Origin: Luzula sylvatica
Taxonomy: Eukaryota; Streptophyta; Magnoliopsida; Poales; Juncaceae
Length of the DNA: 64,000 bases
Assembly (NCBI GenBank): GCA_946800325.1
Contig: OX326958.1
Span: 69,561,264 to 69,625,263 of the forward strand
Reading direction: 5' to 3'
In this document: positions 33,201-46,900 of the stretch, one piece after another
Position numbering within the stretch: position 1 is the stretch's first letter
Layout: every line of letters starts with the position of its first letter
Translations under genes and position numbers: made by a program
Notes under the pieces: generated by a model
Seen by the model: only the letters and a program-made list of their open reading frames with translations
The model's database searches: none
Told to the model about the DNA's origin: nothing

Positions 33201-36200
33201 TTCTTCAAAAAAGTAAAATTAGTTTTTGGTTTATTTTAAAATAAGAAAATTAGTTTGTGGTTTTCTTCAAAAAAAGAAAATAAGTTTGTTGTTTTCTTCA
33301 AAAAAAGAAAAATTAGTTTGTGTTTTTCTTCAAAAAAAGAAATTTAGTTTGTGGTCATCTTCAAAAAAAGAAAATTAGTTTGTGGTTTTCTTCAAAAAAA
33401 AAAAATTAGTGTGAGGCTTTCTTCAAAAAAAGCAAATTAGTGTGTTGTTTTCTTCAAAAAAAGAAAATTAGTTTGTGATTTCCTTGATAAAAAGAAAAAT
33501 TAGTTTGTGGTTTTCTTCAAAAAAAGAAAATTAGTTTGTGGTTTTCTTCTAAAAAAGAAAATTAGTTTGTGGTTTTCTTCAAAAAATGAAAACTAGTTTG
33601 TGGTTTTCTTCAAAAAAAGAAAAATTAGTTTGTGGTTTTCTTCAAAAAAAAGAAAATTAGTTTGTGGTTTTCTTCTAAAAAAGAAAATTAGTTTGTGGTT
33701 TTCTTCAAAAAATGAAAACTAGTTTGTGGTTTTCTTCAAAAAAAGAAAAATTAGTTTGTGGTTTTCTTCAAAAAAAAGAAAAATTAGTTTGTGGTTTTCT
33801 TCAAAAAAGTAAAATTAGTTTCTGGTTTATTTCAAAAAAAGAAAAATTAGTTTGTGGTCATCTTCAAAAAAAGAAAATTAGTTTGTGGTTTTCTTCAAAA
33901 AAAGAAAATTAGTTTGTGGTTTTCTTCTAAAAAAGAAAAATTAGTTTGTGGTTTTCTTCAAAAAAAGAAAAATTAGTTTCTGGTTTTCTTCAAAAAAAGA
34001 AAAATTAGTTTGTGGTTTTCTTCAAAAAAAGAAAATTAGTTTGTGGTTTTCTTGAAAAAATGAAAACTAGTTTGTGGTTTTCTTCAAAAAATGAAAACTA
34101 GTTTGTGGTTTTCTTAACAAAAAGTAAATTAGTTTGTGGATTTCTTCAAAAAAAGAAAATTAGATTGTGGTTTTCTTAAAAAAATGAAAACTAGTTTGTG
34201 GTTTTCTTCAATAAAAGATAAATTAGTTTGTGGTTTTCTTCAAAAAAAGAAAATTAGTTCGTGGTTTTCTTCAAAAAAAGAAAATTAGTTTGAGGTTTTC
34301 TTCAAAAAAAGAAAAATTAGTTTGTGGTTTTCTTCAAAAAAAGAAAATTAGTTTGTGGTTTTCTTCAAAAATAGAAAAAATTAGTTTGTTGTTTTCTTCA
34401 CAAAAAGACAAATTAGTTTGTGGTTTTCTTCAAAAAAAGAAAATTAGTTTGTGGTTTTCTTCAAAAAAAGAAAATTAGTTTGTGTTTTTCTTAACAAAAA
34501 GTAAATTAGTTTGTGGTTTTCTTAAAAAAAAGAAAATTAGTTTGTGGTTTTCTTCAAAAAAAGAAAGAATTAGTTTGTTGTTTTCATCAAAAAAAGAAAA
34601 ATTAGTTTGTGGTTTTCTTAAAAAAAAAGAAAATCAGTTTGTAGTTTTCTTCAAAAAAAGAAAAATTAGTTTGTGGTTTTCTTCAAAAAAAGAAAATTAG
34701 TTTGAGGCTTTCTCCAAAAAAAGAAAATTAGTTTGTGGTTTTCTTAAAAAAAAGGAAATTAGTTTGTGGTTTTCTTCAAAAAAAGAAAAATTAGTTTGTG
34801 GTTTTCTTCAAAAAAAGAAAATTAGTTTGCGATTTTCTTCAAAAAAAGAAAATTAGTTTGTGGTTTTCTTCAAAAAAAGTAAAATTAGTTTCTGGTTTAT
34901 TTCAAAAAAAACCAAAATTAGTTTGTGGTTTTCTTCAAAAAAAGAAATTAGTTTGTGGTTTTCTTCAAAAAAAGAAAAATTAGTTTGTGTTTTTTTTCAA
35001 AAAAAGAAAATTAGTTTGTGCTTTTCTTCAAAAAAAGAAAATTAGTTTGTGGATTTCTTCAAAAAAATATAATTAGTTTATGATTTTCTTAAAAAAGAAA
35101 AGAAAATTAGTTTGAGGTTTTCATCAAAAAAAAATTAATTAGTAGGTGTTTTCCTTAATAAAAAGAAAATTAGTTTGTGGTCATCTTCAAAAAAAGAAAA
35201 TTAGTTTCTGGTTTTCTTCAAAAAAAGAAAATTAGTTTGTGGTTTTCTTCTAAAAAAGAAAAATTAGTTTGTGGTTTTCTTCAAAAAAAGAAAAATTAGT
35301 TTCTGGTTTACTTCAAAAAAAGAAAAATTAGTTTGTGGTTTTCTTCAAAAAAAGAAAATTAGTTTGTGGTTTTCTTGAAAAAATGAAAACTAGTTTGTGG
35401 TTTTCTTCAAAAAAGTAAAATTAGTTTGTGGTTTTCTTCAAAAAAGTAAAATTAGTTTTTGGTTTATTTTAAAAAAAGAAAATTAGTTTGTGGTTTTCTT
35501 CAAAAAAAGAAAATTAGTTTGTTGTTTTCTTCAAAAAAAGAAAAATTAGTTTGTGTTTTTCTTCAAAAAAAGAAATTTAGTTTGTGGTCATCTTCAAAAA
35601 AAGAAAATTAGTTTGTGGTTTTCTTCAAAAAAAAAAAATTAGTGTGAGGCTTTCTTCAAAAAAAGCAAATTAGTGTGTTGTTTTCTTCAAAAAAAGAAAA
35701 TTAGTTTGTGATTTCCTTGATAAAAAGAAAAATTAGTTTGTGGTTTTCTTCAAAAAAAGAAAATTAGTTTGTGGTTTTCTTCTAAAAAAGAAAATTAGTT
35801 TGTGGTTTTCTTCAAAAATATAAAATTAGTTTGTGATTTTCTTCAAAAAAGGAAAATTAGTCTGTGGTGTTCTTCAAAAAAAAGAAAATTTGTTTTTGGT
35901 TTTCTTCAAAAAAAGAAAATTAGTTTGTGGTCATCTTCAAAAAAAAAATTAGTTTGTGGTTTTCTTCAAAAGAAAATTAGTTTGTGATTTTCTTCAAAAA
36001 AAGACAAATTTGTTTTTGGTTTTCTTCAAAAAAAGAAAATTAGTTTGTGGTTTCTTCAAAAATAGAAAATTAGTTTGTGGTTTTCTTCAAAAAAAGAAAT
36101 TTAGTTTGTGGTTTTCTTCAAAAAAAGAAAATTAGTTTGTGGTTTTCTTCTAAAAATAGAAAATTAGTTTGTGGTTTTCTTCAAAAAAAGAAAAATTAGT

Positions 36201-37980
36201 TTGTGGTTTTCTTCAAAAAAAAAAAAAATTAGTTTGTGGTTTTCTTCAAAAAAAAAAAATTAGTTTGTGGTTTTCTTCAAAAAAAGAAAAATTAGTCTGT
36301 GGTTTTCTTCAAAAAAATAAAAATTAGTTTGTGGTTTTCTTCAAAAAAAGAAAAATTAGTTTGTGGTTTTCTTCAAAAAAAGAAAATTAATTTATGGTTT
36401 TCTTCAAAAAATGAAAACTAGTTTGTGGTTTTCTTCAAAAAAAGAAAAATTAGTTTGTGGTATTCTTCAAAAAAATGAAAAATTAGTTTGTGGTTTTCTT
36501 CAAAAAAGTAAAATTAGTTTCTGGTTTATTTCAAAAAAAGAAAATTAGTTTGTGGTTTTCTTCAAAAAATGAAAATTAGTTTGTTGTTTTCTTCAAAAAA
36601 AGAAAAATTAGTTTGTGTTTTTTTTCAAAAAAAGAAAATTAGTTTGTGCTTTTCTTCAAAAAAAGAAAATTAGTTTGTGGATTTCTTCAAAAAAAGATAA
36701 TTAGTTTATGATTTTCTTAAAAAAGAAAAGAAAATTAGTTTGAGGTTTTCATCAAAAAAAAATTAATTAGTAGGTGTTTTCCTTAATAAAAAGAAAATTA
36801 GTTTGTGGTCATCTTCAAAAAAAGAAAATTAGTTTGTGGTTTTCTTCAAAAAAAGAAAATTAGTTTGTGGTTTTCTTCTAAAAAAGAAAAATTAGTTTGT
36901 GGTTTTCTTCAAAAAAAGAAAAATTAGTTTCTGGTTTTCTTCAAAAAAAGAAAAATTAGTTTGTGGTTTTCTTCAAAAAAAGAAAATTAGTTTGTGGTTT
37001 TCTTGAAAAAATGAAAACTAGTTTGTGGTTTTCTTCAAAAAAAGAAAAATTAGTTTGTGGTTTTCTTCAAAAAAAAGAAAAATTAGTTTGTGGTTTTCTT
37101 CAAAAAAGTAAAATTAGTTTTTGGTTTATTTTAAAATAAGAAAATTAGTTTGTGGTTTTCTTCAAAAAAAGAAAATAAGTTTGTTGTTTTCTTCAAAAAA
37201 AGAAAAATTAGTTTGTGTTTTTCTTCAAAAAAAGAAATTTAGTTTGTGGTCATCTTCAAAAAAAGAAAATTAGTTTGTGGTTTTCTTCAAAAAAAAAAAA
37301 TTAGTGTGAGGCTTTCTTCAAAAAAAGCAAATTAGTGTGTTGTTTTCTTCAAAAAAAGAAAATTAGTTTGTGATTTCCTTGATAAAAAGAAAAATTAGTT
37401 TGTGGTTTTCTTCAAAAAAAGAAAATTAGTTTGTGGTTTTCTTCTAAAAAAGAAAATTAGTTTGTGGTTTTCTTCAAAAAATGAAAACTAGTTTGTGGTT
37501 TTCTTCAAAAAAAGAAAAATTAGTTTGTGGTTTTCTTCAAAAAAAAGAAAATTAGTTTGTGGTTTTCTTCTAAAAAAGAAAATTAGTTTGTGGTTTTCTT
37601 CAAAAAATGAAAACTAGTTTGTGGTTTTCTTCAAAAAAAGAAAAATTAGTTTGTGGTTTTCTTCAAAAAAAAGAAAAATTAGTTTGTGGTTTTCTTCAAA
37701 AAAGTAAAATTAGTTTCTGGTTTATTTCAAAAAAAGAAAAATTAGTTTGTGGTCATCTTCAAAAAAAGAAAATTAGTTTGTGGTTTTCTTCAAAAAAAGA
37801 AAATTAGTTTGTGGTTTTCTTCTAAAAAAGAAAAATTAGTTTGTGGTTTTCTTCAAAAAAAGAAAAATTAGTTTCTGGTTTTCTTCAAAAAAAGAAAAAT
37901 TAGTTTGTGGTTTTCTTCAAAAAAAGAAAATTAGTTTGTGGTTTTCTTGAAAAAATGAAAACTAGTTTGTGGTTTTCTTC
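30231..37980 (+). repeat. Satellite tandem duplication, offset 3,895-3,898 bp
   Basis: The copy from 30,231 to about 34,085 recurs from 34,129 to about 37,980. Landmarks at 30,332, 30,584, 30,900 and 31,904 recur exactly 3,898 bp later. Landmarks at 32,468 and 33,712 recur 3,895 bp later, so the second copy has lost three bases (near 35,970). Only scattered substitutions were seen between copies. Confidence 0.9.
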
Positions 37981-40900
37981 AAAAAAAGAAAAATTAGTTT
38001 GTGGTTTTCTTCAAAAAAAAGAAAAATTAGTTTGTGGTTTTCTTCAAAAAAGTAAAATTAGTTTTTGGTTTATTTTAAAAAAAGAAAATTAGTTTGCGGT
38101 TTTCTTCAAAAAAAGAAAATTAGTTTGTTGTTTTCTTCAAAAAAAGAAAAATTAGTTTGTGTTTTTCTTCAAAAAAAGAAATTTAGTTTGTGGTCATCTT
38201 CAAAAAAAGAAAATTAGTTTGTGGTTTTCTTCAAAAAAAAAAAATTAGTGTGAGGCTTTCTTCAAAAAAAGCAAATTAGTGTGTTGTTTTCTTCAAAAAA
38301 AGAAAATTAGTTTGTGATTTCCTTGATAAAAAGAAAAATTAGTTTGTGGTTTTCTTCAAAAAAAGAAAATTAGTTTGTGGTTTTCTTCTAAAAAAGAAAA
38401 TTAGTTTGTGGTTTTCTTCAAAAATATAAAATTAGTTTGTGATTTTCTTCAAAAAAGGAAAATTAGTCTGTGGTGTTCTTCAAAAAAAAGAAAATTAGTT
38501 TTTGGTTTTCTTCAAAAAAAGAAAATTAGTTTGTGGTCATCTTCAAAAAAAAAATTAGTTTGTGGTTTTCTTCAAAAAAAGAAAATTAGTTTGTGATTTT
38601 CTTCAAAAAAAGACAAATTTGTTTTTGGTTTTCTTCAAAAAAAGAAAATTAGTTTGTGGTTTCTTCAAAAATAGAAAATTAGTTTGTGGTTTTCTTCAAA
38701 AAAAGAAATTTAGTTTGTGGTTTTCTTCAAAAAAAGAAAATTAGTTTGTGGTTTTCTTCTAAAAATAGAAAATTAGTTTGTGGTTTTCTTCAAAAAAAGA
38801 AAAATTAGTTTGTGGTTTTCTTCAAAAAAAAAAAAAATTAGTTTGTGGTTTTCTTCAAAAAAAGAAAATTAGTTTGTGGTTTTCTTCAAAAAAAGAAAAA
38901 TTAGTCTGTGGTTTTCTTCAAAAAAATAAAAATTAGTTTGTGGTTTTCTTCAAAAAAAGAAAAATTAGTTTGTGGTTTTCTTCAAAAAAAGAAAATTAGT
39001 TTATGGTTTTCTTCAAAAAATGAAAACTAGTTTGTGGTTTTCTTCAAAAAAAGAAAAATTAGTTTGTGGTATTCTTCAAAAAAATGAAAAATTAGTTTGT
39101 GGTTTTCTTCAAAAAAGTAAAATTAGTTTCTGGTTTATTTCAAAAAAAGAAAATTAGTTTGTGGTTTTCTTCAAAAAATGAAAATTAGTTTGTTGTTTTC
39201 TTCAAAAAAAGAAAAACTAGTTTGTGTTTTTCTTCAAAAAAAGAAATTTAGTTTGTGGTCATCTTCAAAAAAAGAAAATTAGTTTGTGGTTTTCTTCAAA
39301 AAAAGAAAATTAGTTTGAGGCTTTCTTTAAAAAAAGCAAAATAGTTTGTTGTTTTCTTCAAAATAATAAAATTAGTTTGTGATTTCCTTCATAAAAAGAA
39401 AAATTAGTTTGTGGTTTTCTTCAAAAAAAGAAAATTAGTTTGTTGTTTTCTTCGAAAAAAAAAAATTAGTTTGTGGTTTTCTTCAAAAGTATAAAATTAG
39501 TTTGTGATTTTCTTCAAAAAAAGAAAATTAGTCTGTGGTTTTCTTCAAAAAAAAGAAAATTAGTTCGTGGTTTTCTTCAAAAAATGAAAAATTAGTTTCT
39601 GGCTTTCTTCAAAAAAAGAAAATTAGTTTGTCGTTTTCTTCAAAAAAAGAAAAATTAGTTTGTGGTTTTTTTCAAAAAAAGAAAAATTAGTTTGTGGTTT
39701 TCTTCAAAGAAAGAAAAATTAGTTTGTGGTTTTCATCAAAAAAAGAAAATTAGTTTGTGGTTTTCTTCAAAAAATGAAAACTTAGTTTGTGGTTTTCTTA
39801 AAAAAAAAGAAATTTTTTTTGTGGTTTTCTTCAAAAAAAGAAAATTAGTTTGTGGTTTTCTTCAAAAAAAGAAAACTAGTTTGTGGTTTTCTTCAAAAAA
39901 AGATAAATTACTTTGTGGTTTTCTTCAAAAAAGAAAAATTAGTTTGTGGTTTTCTAAAAAAAAAGAAAAATTAGTTTGTGGTTTTCTTCAAAAAAAGAAA
40001 AATTAGTTTGTGGTTTTCTTCAAAAAAAGAAAACTAGTTTGTGGTTTTCTTCAAAAAAATAAAATTATGTTGTGATTTGCTTGAAAAAAATAAAATTAGT
40101 TTGTGGTTTCCTTAATAAAAAGAAAATTAGTTTGTGGTTTTCTTCAAAAAAAAGAAAATTAGTTTGTGGTCTTCTTCAAAAAAATAAAATTAGTTCGTGG
40201 TTTTCTTGAAAAAAAGAAAATTAGTTTGTGGTTTCCTTAATAAAAAGAACATTAGTTTGTGGTTTTCTTAAAAAAAATAAAATTAGTTTGTTGTTTTTTT
40301 CAAAAAAAGAAAAATTAGTTTCTGGTTTTCTTCAAAAAAAGAAAATTAGTTTGTGGTTTTCTTCAAAAAAAGAAAATTTGTTTGAGGCTTTCTCCAAAAA
40401 AAGAAAATTAGTTTGTGGTTTTCTTCAAAAAAAGAAAATTAGTTTGTAGTTTTCTTCAAAAAAAGTAAAATTAGTTTGTGGTTTTCTTCAAAAAAAGATA
40501 ATTAGTTTAAGATTTTCTTAAAAAAGAAAGGAAAATTAGTTTCTGGTTTTCTTCAAAAACAGAGAATTAGTTTGTGATTTTCTTAAAAAAAAGAAAATTA
40601 GTTTGTGGTTTTCTTCATCAAAAAGAAATTTAGTTTGTGGTTTTATTCAAAAAAAGAAAATTAGTTTGTGGTTTTCTTCAAAAAAAGAAAAATTTGTTTG
40701 TGGTTTTCTTCAAAAAAAGAAAATTAGTTTGTGGTTTTCTTCAACAATAAGAAATTTAGTTTGTGGTTTTCTTCAAAAAAAATAAAATTAGTTTGTGGTT
40801 TTATTCAAAAAAAGAAAATTAGTTTGTGGTTTTCTTCAAAAAAAGAAAACTAGTTTGTGGTTTTCTTCAAAAAAAGATAATTAGTTTGAGGCTTTCTTCA

Positions 40901-43900
40901 AAAAAAGCAAATTAGTTTGTTGTTTTCTTCAAAAAAAAAAAAATTAGTTTGTGGTTTTCTTCAAAAATAGAAAATTAGTTTGTGGTTTTCTTAAAAAAAA
41001 AAATTAGATTATGGTTTTCTTCAACAAAAAGAAAATTAGTTTGTTATTTCCATCAAAAAAAATAATATTAGTTTGTGGTTTTATTCAAAAAAAGAAAATT
41101 AGTTTGAGGTTTTCTTCAAAAAAAGAAAATTAGTTTGTGGTTTTCTTCAAAAAAAGAAAATTAGTTTGTGGTTTTCTTCAAAAAAAGAAAATTAGTTTGT
41201 GGTTTTCTTCATAAAAAGAAAAATTAGTTTGTGGTTTTCTTCAAAAAAAGAAAATTAGTTTGTGATTTTCTTCAAAATTAGAAAATTAGTTTGTGGTTTT
41301 CTTCAAAAAAGAAAATTAGTTTGTGGTTTTCATCAAAAAAAGAAAATTAGTTTGTGGTTTTATTCAAAAAAAGTAAAATTAGTTTGTGGTTTTCTAAAAA
41401 AAAAGAAAACTAGTTTGTGGTTTTCTTCAAAAAAAGAAAAATTAGTTTGCGGTTTTCTTCTAAAAAAGAAAATTAGTTTCTGATTTTCTTCATAAAAAGA
41501 AAAATTAGTTTGTGGTTTTCTGCAAAAAAAGAAAATTAGTTTGTGGTTTTCTTCAAAAATAGAAAATTAGTTTGTGGTTTTCTTCAAAAAAGAAAATTAG
41601 TTTGTGGTTTTCATCAAAAAAAAGCAAATTAGTTTGTGGTTTTCTTCAAAAATAGAAAATTAGTTTGTGGTTTTCTTCAAAAAAAGAAAATTTGTTTGTG
41701 GTTTTCTTCAAAAAAAGAAAATTAGTTTGTGGTTTTCTTCATAAAAAGAAAAATTAGTTTGTGGTTTTCTTCAAAAAAAGAAAATTAGTTTGTGGTTTTC
41801 TTCAAAAAAAAATTAGTTTGTGGTTTTCCTCAAAAAAAGAAAATTTGTTTGTGGCTTTCTACAAAAAAAGAAAAATAGTTCGTGGTTTTCTTCAAAAAAA
41901 ACGGTTAGTTTCTATTTTTCTTCTTAAAAAGAAAAATTAGTTTGTGGGTTTCTTAAAAAAAGAAAAATTAGTTTCTGGTTTATTTCAAAAAAACAAAATT
42001 AGTTTGTGGTTTTCTTCAAAAAAAGAAAATTAGATTGTGGTTTTCTTAAAAAAAGAAAATTAGTTTGTGGTTTTCTTAAAAAAAAGAAAATTAGTTTGTG
42101 GTTTTCTTCAACAAAAGAAAATTAGTTTGAGGCTTTCTTCAAAAAAAGCAAATTAGTTTGTTGTTTTCTTCAAAAAAAGAAAATTAGTTTGTGATTTCCT
42201 TATTAAAAAGAAAAATTAGTTTGTGGTTTTCTTTAAAAAAAATTAGTTTGTGGTTTCCTTCGAAAAAAGAAAATTAGTTTGTGGTTTCTTCAAAAATAGA
42301 AAATTAGTTTGTGGTTTACTTCAAAAAAAGAAATTTAGTTTGTGGTTTTCTTCAAAAAAAGAAAATTAGTTTGTGGTTTTCTCCTAAAAAAAGAAAATTA
42401 GTTTGTGGTTTTCTTAAAAAAAAAAAAAATGATTTGTGGTTTTCTTCAAAAAAAGAAAATTAGTATGTGGTTTACTTCAAAAAAAGAAAAATTAGTTTGT
42501 GGTTTTATTCAAAAAAATAAAAATTAGTTTGTGGTTTTCTTCAAAAAAAGAAAAATTAGTTTGCGGTTTTCTTCAAAAAAAGAAAATTAGTTTGTGGTTT
42601 TCTTCAAAAAATGAAAACTAGTTTGTGGTTTTCTTCAAAAAAAGAAAAATTAGTTTGTGGTTTTCTTAAAAAAAAAGAAAAATTAGTTTGTGGTTTTCTT
42701 CAAAAAAGTAAAATTAGTTTCTGGTTTATTTCAAAAAAAGAAAATTAGTTTGTGGTTTTCTTCAAAAAAAGAAAATTAGTTTGTTGTTTTCTTCAAAAAA
42801 AAGAAAAATTAGTTTGTGTTTTTCTTCAAAAAAAGAAATTTAGTTTGTGGTCATCTTCAAAAAAAGAAAAATTAGTTTGTGGTTTTCTTCAAAAAAAGAA
42901 AATTAGTTTGAGGCTTTCTTCAAAAAAAGCAAATTAGTTTGTTGTTTTCTTCAAAAAAAGAAAATTAGTTTGTGATTTCCTTCATAAAAAGAAAAATTAG
43001 TATGTGGTTTTCTTCAAAAAAAGAAAATTAGTTTGTGGTTTTCTTCGAAAAAAGAAAAATTAGTTTGTGGTTTTCTTCAAAAATATAAAATTAGTTTGTG
43101 ATTTTCTTCAAAAAAAAAAATTTAGTTTGTGGTCATCTTCAAAAAAAGAAAATTAGTTTGTGGTTTTCTTCAAAAAAAAAAAATTAGTGTGAGGCTTTCT
43201 TCAAAAAAAGCAAATTAGTGTGTTGTTTTCTTCAAAAAAAGAAAATTAGTTTGTGATTTCCTTGATAAAAAGAAAAATTAGTTTGTGGTTTTCTTCAAAA
43301 AAAGAAAATTAGTTTGTGGTTTTCTTCTAAAAAAGAAAATTAGTTTGTGGTTTTCTTCAAAAATATAAAATTAGTTTGTGATTTTCTTCAAAAAAGGAAA
43401 ATTAGTCTGTGGTGTTCTTCAAAAAAAAGAAAATTAGTTTTTGGTTTTCTTCAAAAAAAGAAAATTAGTTTGTAGTCATCTTCAAAAAAAAAATTAGTTT
43501 GTGGTTTTCTTCAAAAATAGAAAATTAGTTTGTGATTTTCTTCAAAAAAAGACAAATTTGTTTTTGGTTTTCTTCAAAAAAAGAAAATTAGTTTGTGGTT
43601 TCTTCAAAAATAGAAAATTAGTTTGTGGTTTTCTTCAAAAAAAGAAATTTAGTTTGTGGTTTTCTTCAAAAAAAGAAAATTAGTTTGTGGTTTTCTTCTA
43701 AAAATAGAAAATTAGTTTGTGGTTTTCTTCAAAAAAAGAAAAATTAGTTTGTGGATTTCTTCAAAAAAAAAAAAAATTAGTTTGTGGTTTTCTTCAAAAA
43801 AAAAAAATTAGTTTGTGGTTTTCTTCAAAAAAAGAAAAATTAGTCTGTGGTTTTCTTCAAAAAAATAAAAATTAGTTTGTGGTTTTCTTCAAAAAAAGAA

Positions 43901-46900
43901 AAATTAGTTTGTGGTTTTCTTCAAAAAAAGAAAATTAGTTTATGGTTTTCTTCAAAAAATGAAAACTAGTTTGTGGTTTTCTTCAAAAAAAGAAAAATTA
44001 GTTTGTGGTATTCTTCAAAAAAATGAAAAATTAGTTTGTGGTTTTCTTCAAAAAAGTAAAATTAGTTTCTGGTTTATTTCAAAAAAAGAAAATTAGTTTG
44101 TGGTTTTCTTCAAAAAATGAAAATTAGTTTGTTGTTTTCTTCAAAAAAAGAAAAATTAGTTTGTGTTTTTTTTCAAAAAAAGAAAATTAGTTTGTGCTTT
44201 TCGTCAAAAAAAGAAAATTAGTTTGTGGATTTCTTCAAAAAAAGATAATTAGTTTATGATTTTCTTAAAAAAGAAAAGAAAATTAGTTTGAGGTTTTCAT
44301 CAAAAAAAAATTAATTAGTAGGTGTTTTCCTTAATAAAAAGAAAATTAGTTTGTGGTCATCTTCAAAAAAAGAAAATTAGTTTGTGGTTTTCTTCAAAAA
44401 AAGAAAATTAGTTTGTGGTTTTCTTCTAAAAAAGAAAAATTAGTTTGTGGTTTTCTTCAAAAAAAGAAAAATTAGTTTCTGGTTTTCTTCAAAAAAAGAA
44501 AAATTAGTTTGTGGTTTTCTTCAAAAAAAGAAAATTAGTTTGTGGTTTTCTTGAAAAAATGAAAACTAGTTTGTGGTTTTCTTCAAAAAAAGAAAAATTA
44601 GTTTGTGGTTTTCTTCAAAAAAAAGAAAAATTAGTTTGTGGTTTTCTTCAAAAAAGTAAAATTAGTTTTTGGTTTATTTTAAAATAAGAAAATTAGTTTG
44701 TGGTTTTCTTCAAAAAAAGAAAATAAGTTTGTTGTTTTCTTCAAAAAAAGAAAAATTAGTTTGTGTTTTTCTTCAAAAAAAGAAATTTAGTTTGTGGTCA
44801 TCTTCAAAAAAAGAAAATTAGTTTGTGGTTTTCTTCAAAAAAAAAAAATTAGTGTGAGGCTTTCTTCAAAAAAAGCAAATTAGTGTGTTGTTTTCTTCAA
44901 AAAAAGAAAATTAGTTTGTGATTTCCTTGATAAAAAGAAAAATTAGTTTGTGGTTTTCTTCAAAAAAAGAAAATTAGTTTGTGGTTTTCTTCTAAAAAAG
45001 AAAATTAGTTTGTGGTATTCTTCAAAAAATGAAAACTAGTTTGTGGTTTTCTTCAAAAAAAGAAAAATTAGTTTGTGGTTTTCTTCAAAAAAAAGAAAAT
45101 TAGTTTGTGGTTTTCTTCTAAAAAAGAAAATTAGTTTGTGGTTTTCTTCAAAAAATGAAAACTAGTTTGTGGTTTTCTTCAAAAAAAGAAAAATTAGTTT
45201 GTGGTTTTCTTCAAAAAAAAGAAAAATTAGTTTGTGGTTTTCTTCAAAAAAGTAAAATTAGTTTCTGGTTTATTTCAAAAAAAGAAAAATTAGTTTGTGG
45301 TCATCTTCAAAAAAAGAAAATTAGTTTGTGGTTTTCTTCAAAAAAAGAAAATTAGTTTGTGGTTTTCTTCTAAAAAAGAAAAATTAGTTTGTGGTTTTCT
45401 TCAAAAAAAGAAAAATTAGTTTTTGGTTTTCTTCAAAAAAAGAAAAATTAGTTTGTGGTTTTCTTCAAAAAAAGAAAATTAGTTTGTGGTTTTCTTGAAA
45501 AAATGAAAACTAGTTTGTGGTTTTCTTCAAAAAAAGAAAAATTAGTTTGTGGTTTTCTTCAAAAAAAAGAAAAACTAGTTTGTGGTTTTCTTCAAAAAAG
45601 TAAAATTAGTTTTTGGTTTATTTTAAAAAAAGAAAATTAGTTTGCGGTTTTCTTCAAAAAAAGAAAATTAGTTTGTTGTTTTCTTCAAAAAAAGAAAAAT
45701 TAGTTTGTGTTTTTCTTCAAAAAAAGAAATTTAGTTTGTGGTCATCTTCAAAAAAAGAAAATTAGTTTGTGGTTTTCTTCAAAAAAAAAAAATTAGTGTG
45801 AGGCTTTCTTCAAAAAAAGCAAATTAGTGTGTTGTTTTCTTCAAAAAAAGAAAATTAGTTTGTGATTTCCTTAATAAAAAGAAAAATTAGTTTGTGGTTT
45901 TCTTCAAAAAAAGAAAATTAGTTTGTGGTTTTCTTCTAAAAAAGAAAATTAGTTTGTGGTTTTCTTCAAAAATATAAAATTAGTTTGTGATTTTCTTCAA
46001 AAAAGGAAAATTAGTCTGTGGTGTTCTTCAAAAAAAAGAAAAATTAGTTTTTGGTTTTCTTCAAAAAAAGAAAATTAGTTTGTGGTCATCTTCAAAAAAA
46101 AAATTAGTTTGTGGTTTTCTTCAAAAAAAGAAAATTAGTTTGTGATTTTCTTCAAAAAAAGACAAATTTGTTTTTGGTTTTCTTCAAAAAAAGAAAATTA
46201 GTTTGTGGTTTCTTCAAAAATAGAAAATTAGTTTGTGGTTTTCTTCAAAAAAAGAAATTTAGTTTGTGGTTTTCTTCAAAAAAAGAAAATTAGTTTGTGG
46301 TTTTCTTCTAAAAATAGAAAATTAGTTTGTGGTTTTCTTCAAAAAAAGAAAAATTAGTTTGTGGTTTTCTTCAAAAAAAAAAAAAATTAGTTTGTGGTTT
46401 TCTTCAAAAAAAGAAAATTAGTTTGTGGTTTTCTTCAAAAAAAGAAAAATTAGTCTGTGGTTTTCTTCAAAAAAATAAAAATTAGTTTGTGGTTTTCTTC
46501 AAAAAAAGAAAAATTAGTTTGTGGTTTTCTTCAAAAAAAGAAAATTAGTTTATGGTTTTCTTCAAAAAATGAAAACTAGTTTGTGGTTTTCTTCAAAAAA
46601 AGAAAAATTAGTTTGTGGTATTCTTCAAAAAAATGAAAAATTAGTTTGTGGTTTTCTTCAAAAAAGTAAAATTAGTTTCTGGTTTATTTCAAAAAAAGAA
46701 AATTAGTTTGTGGTTTTCTTCAAAAAATGAAAATTAGTTTGTTGTTTTCTTCAAAAAAAGAAAAACTAGTTTGTGTTTTTCTTCAAAAAAAGAAATTTAG
46801 TTTGTGGTCATCTTCAAAAAAAGAAAATTAGTTTGTGGTTTTCTTCAAAAAAAGAAAATTAGTTTGAGGCTTTCTTCAAAAAAAGCAAAATAGTTTGTTG

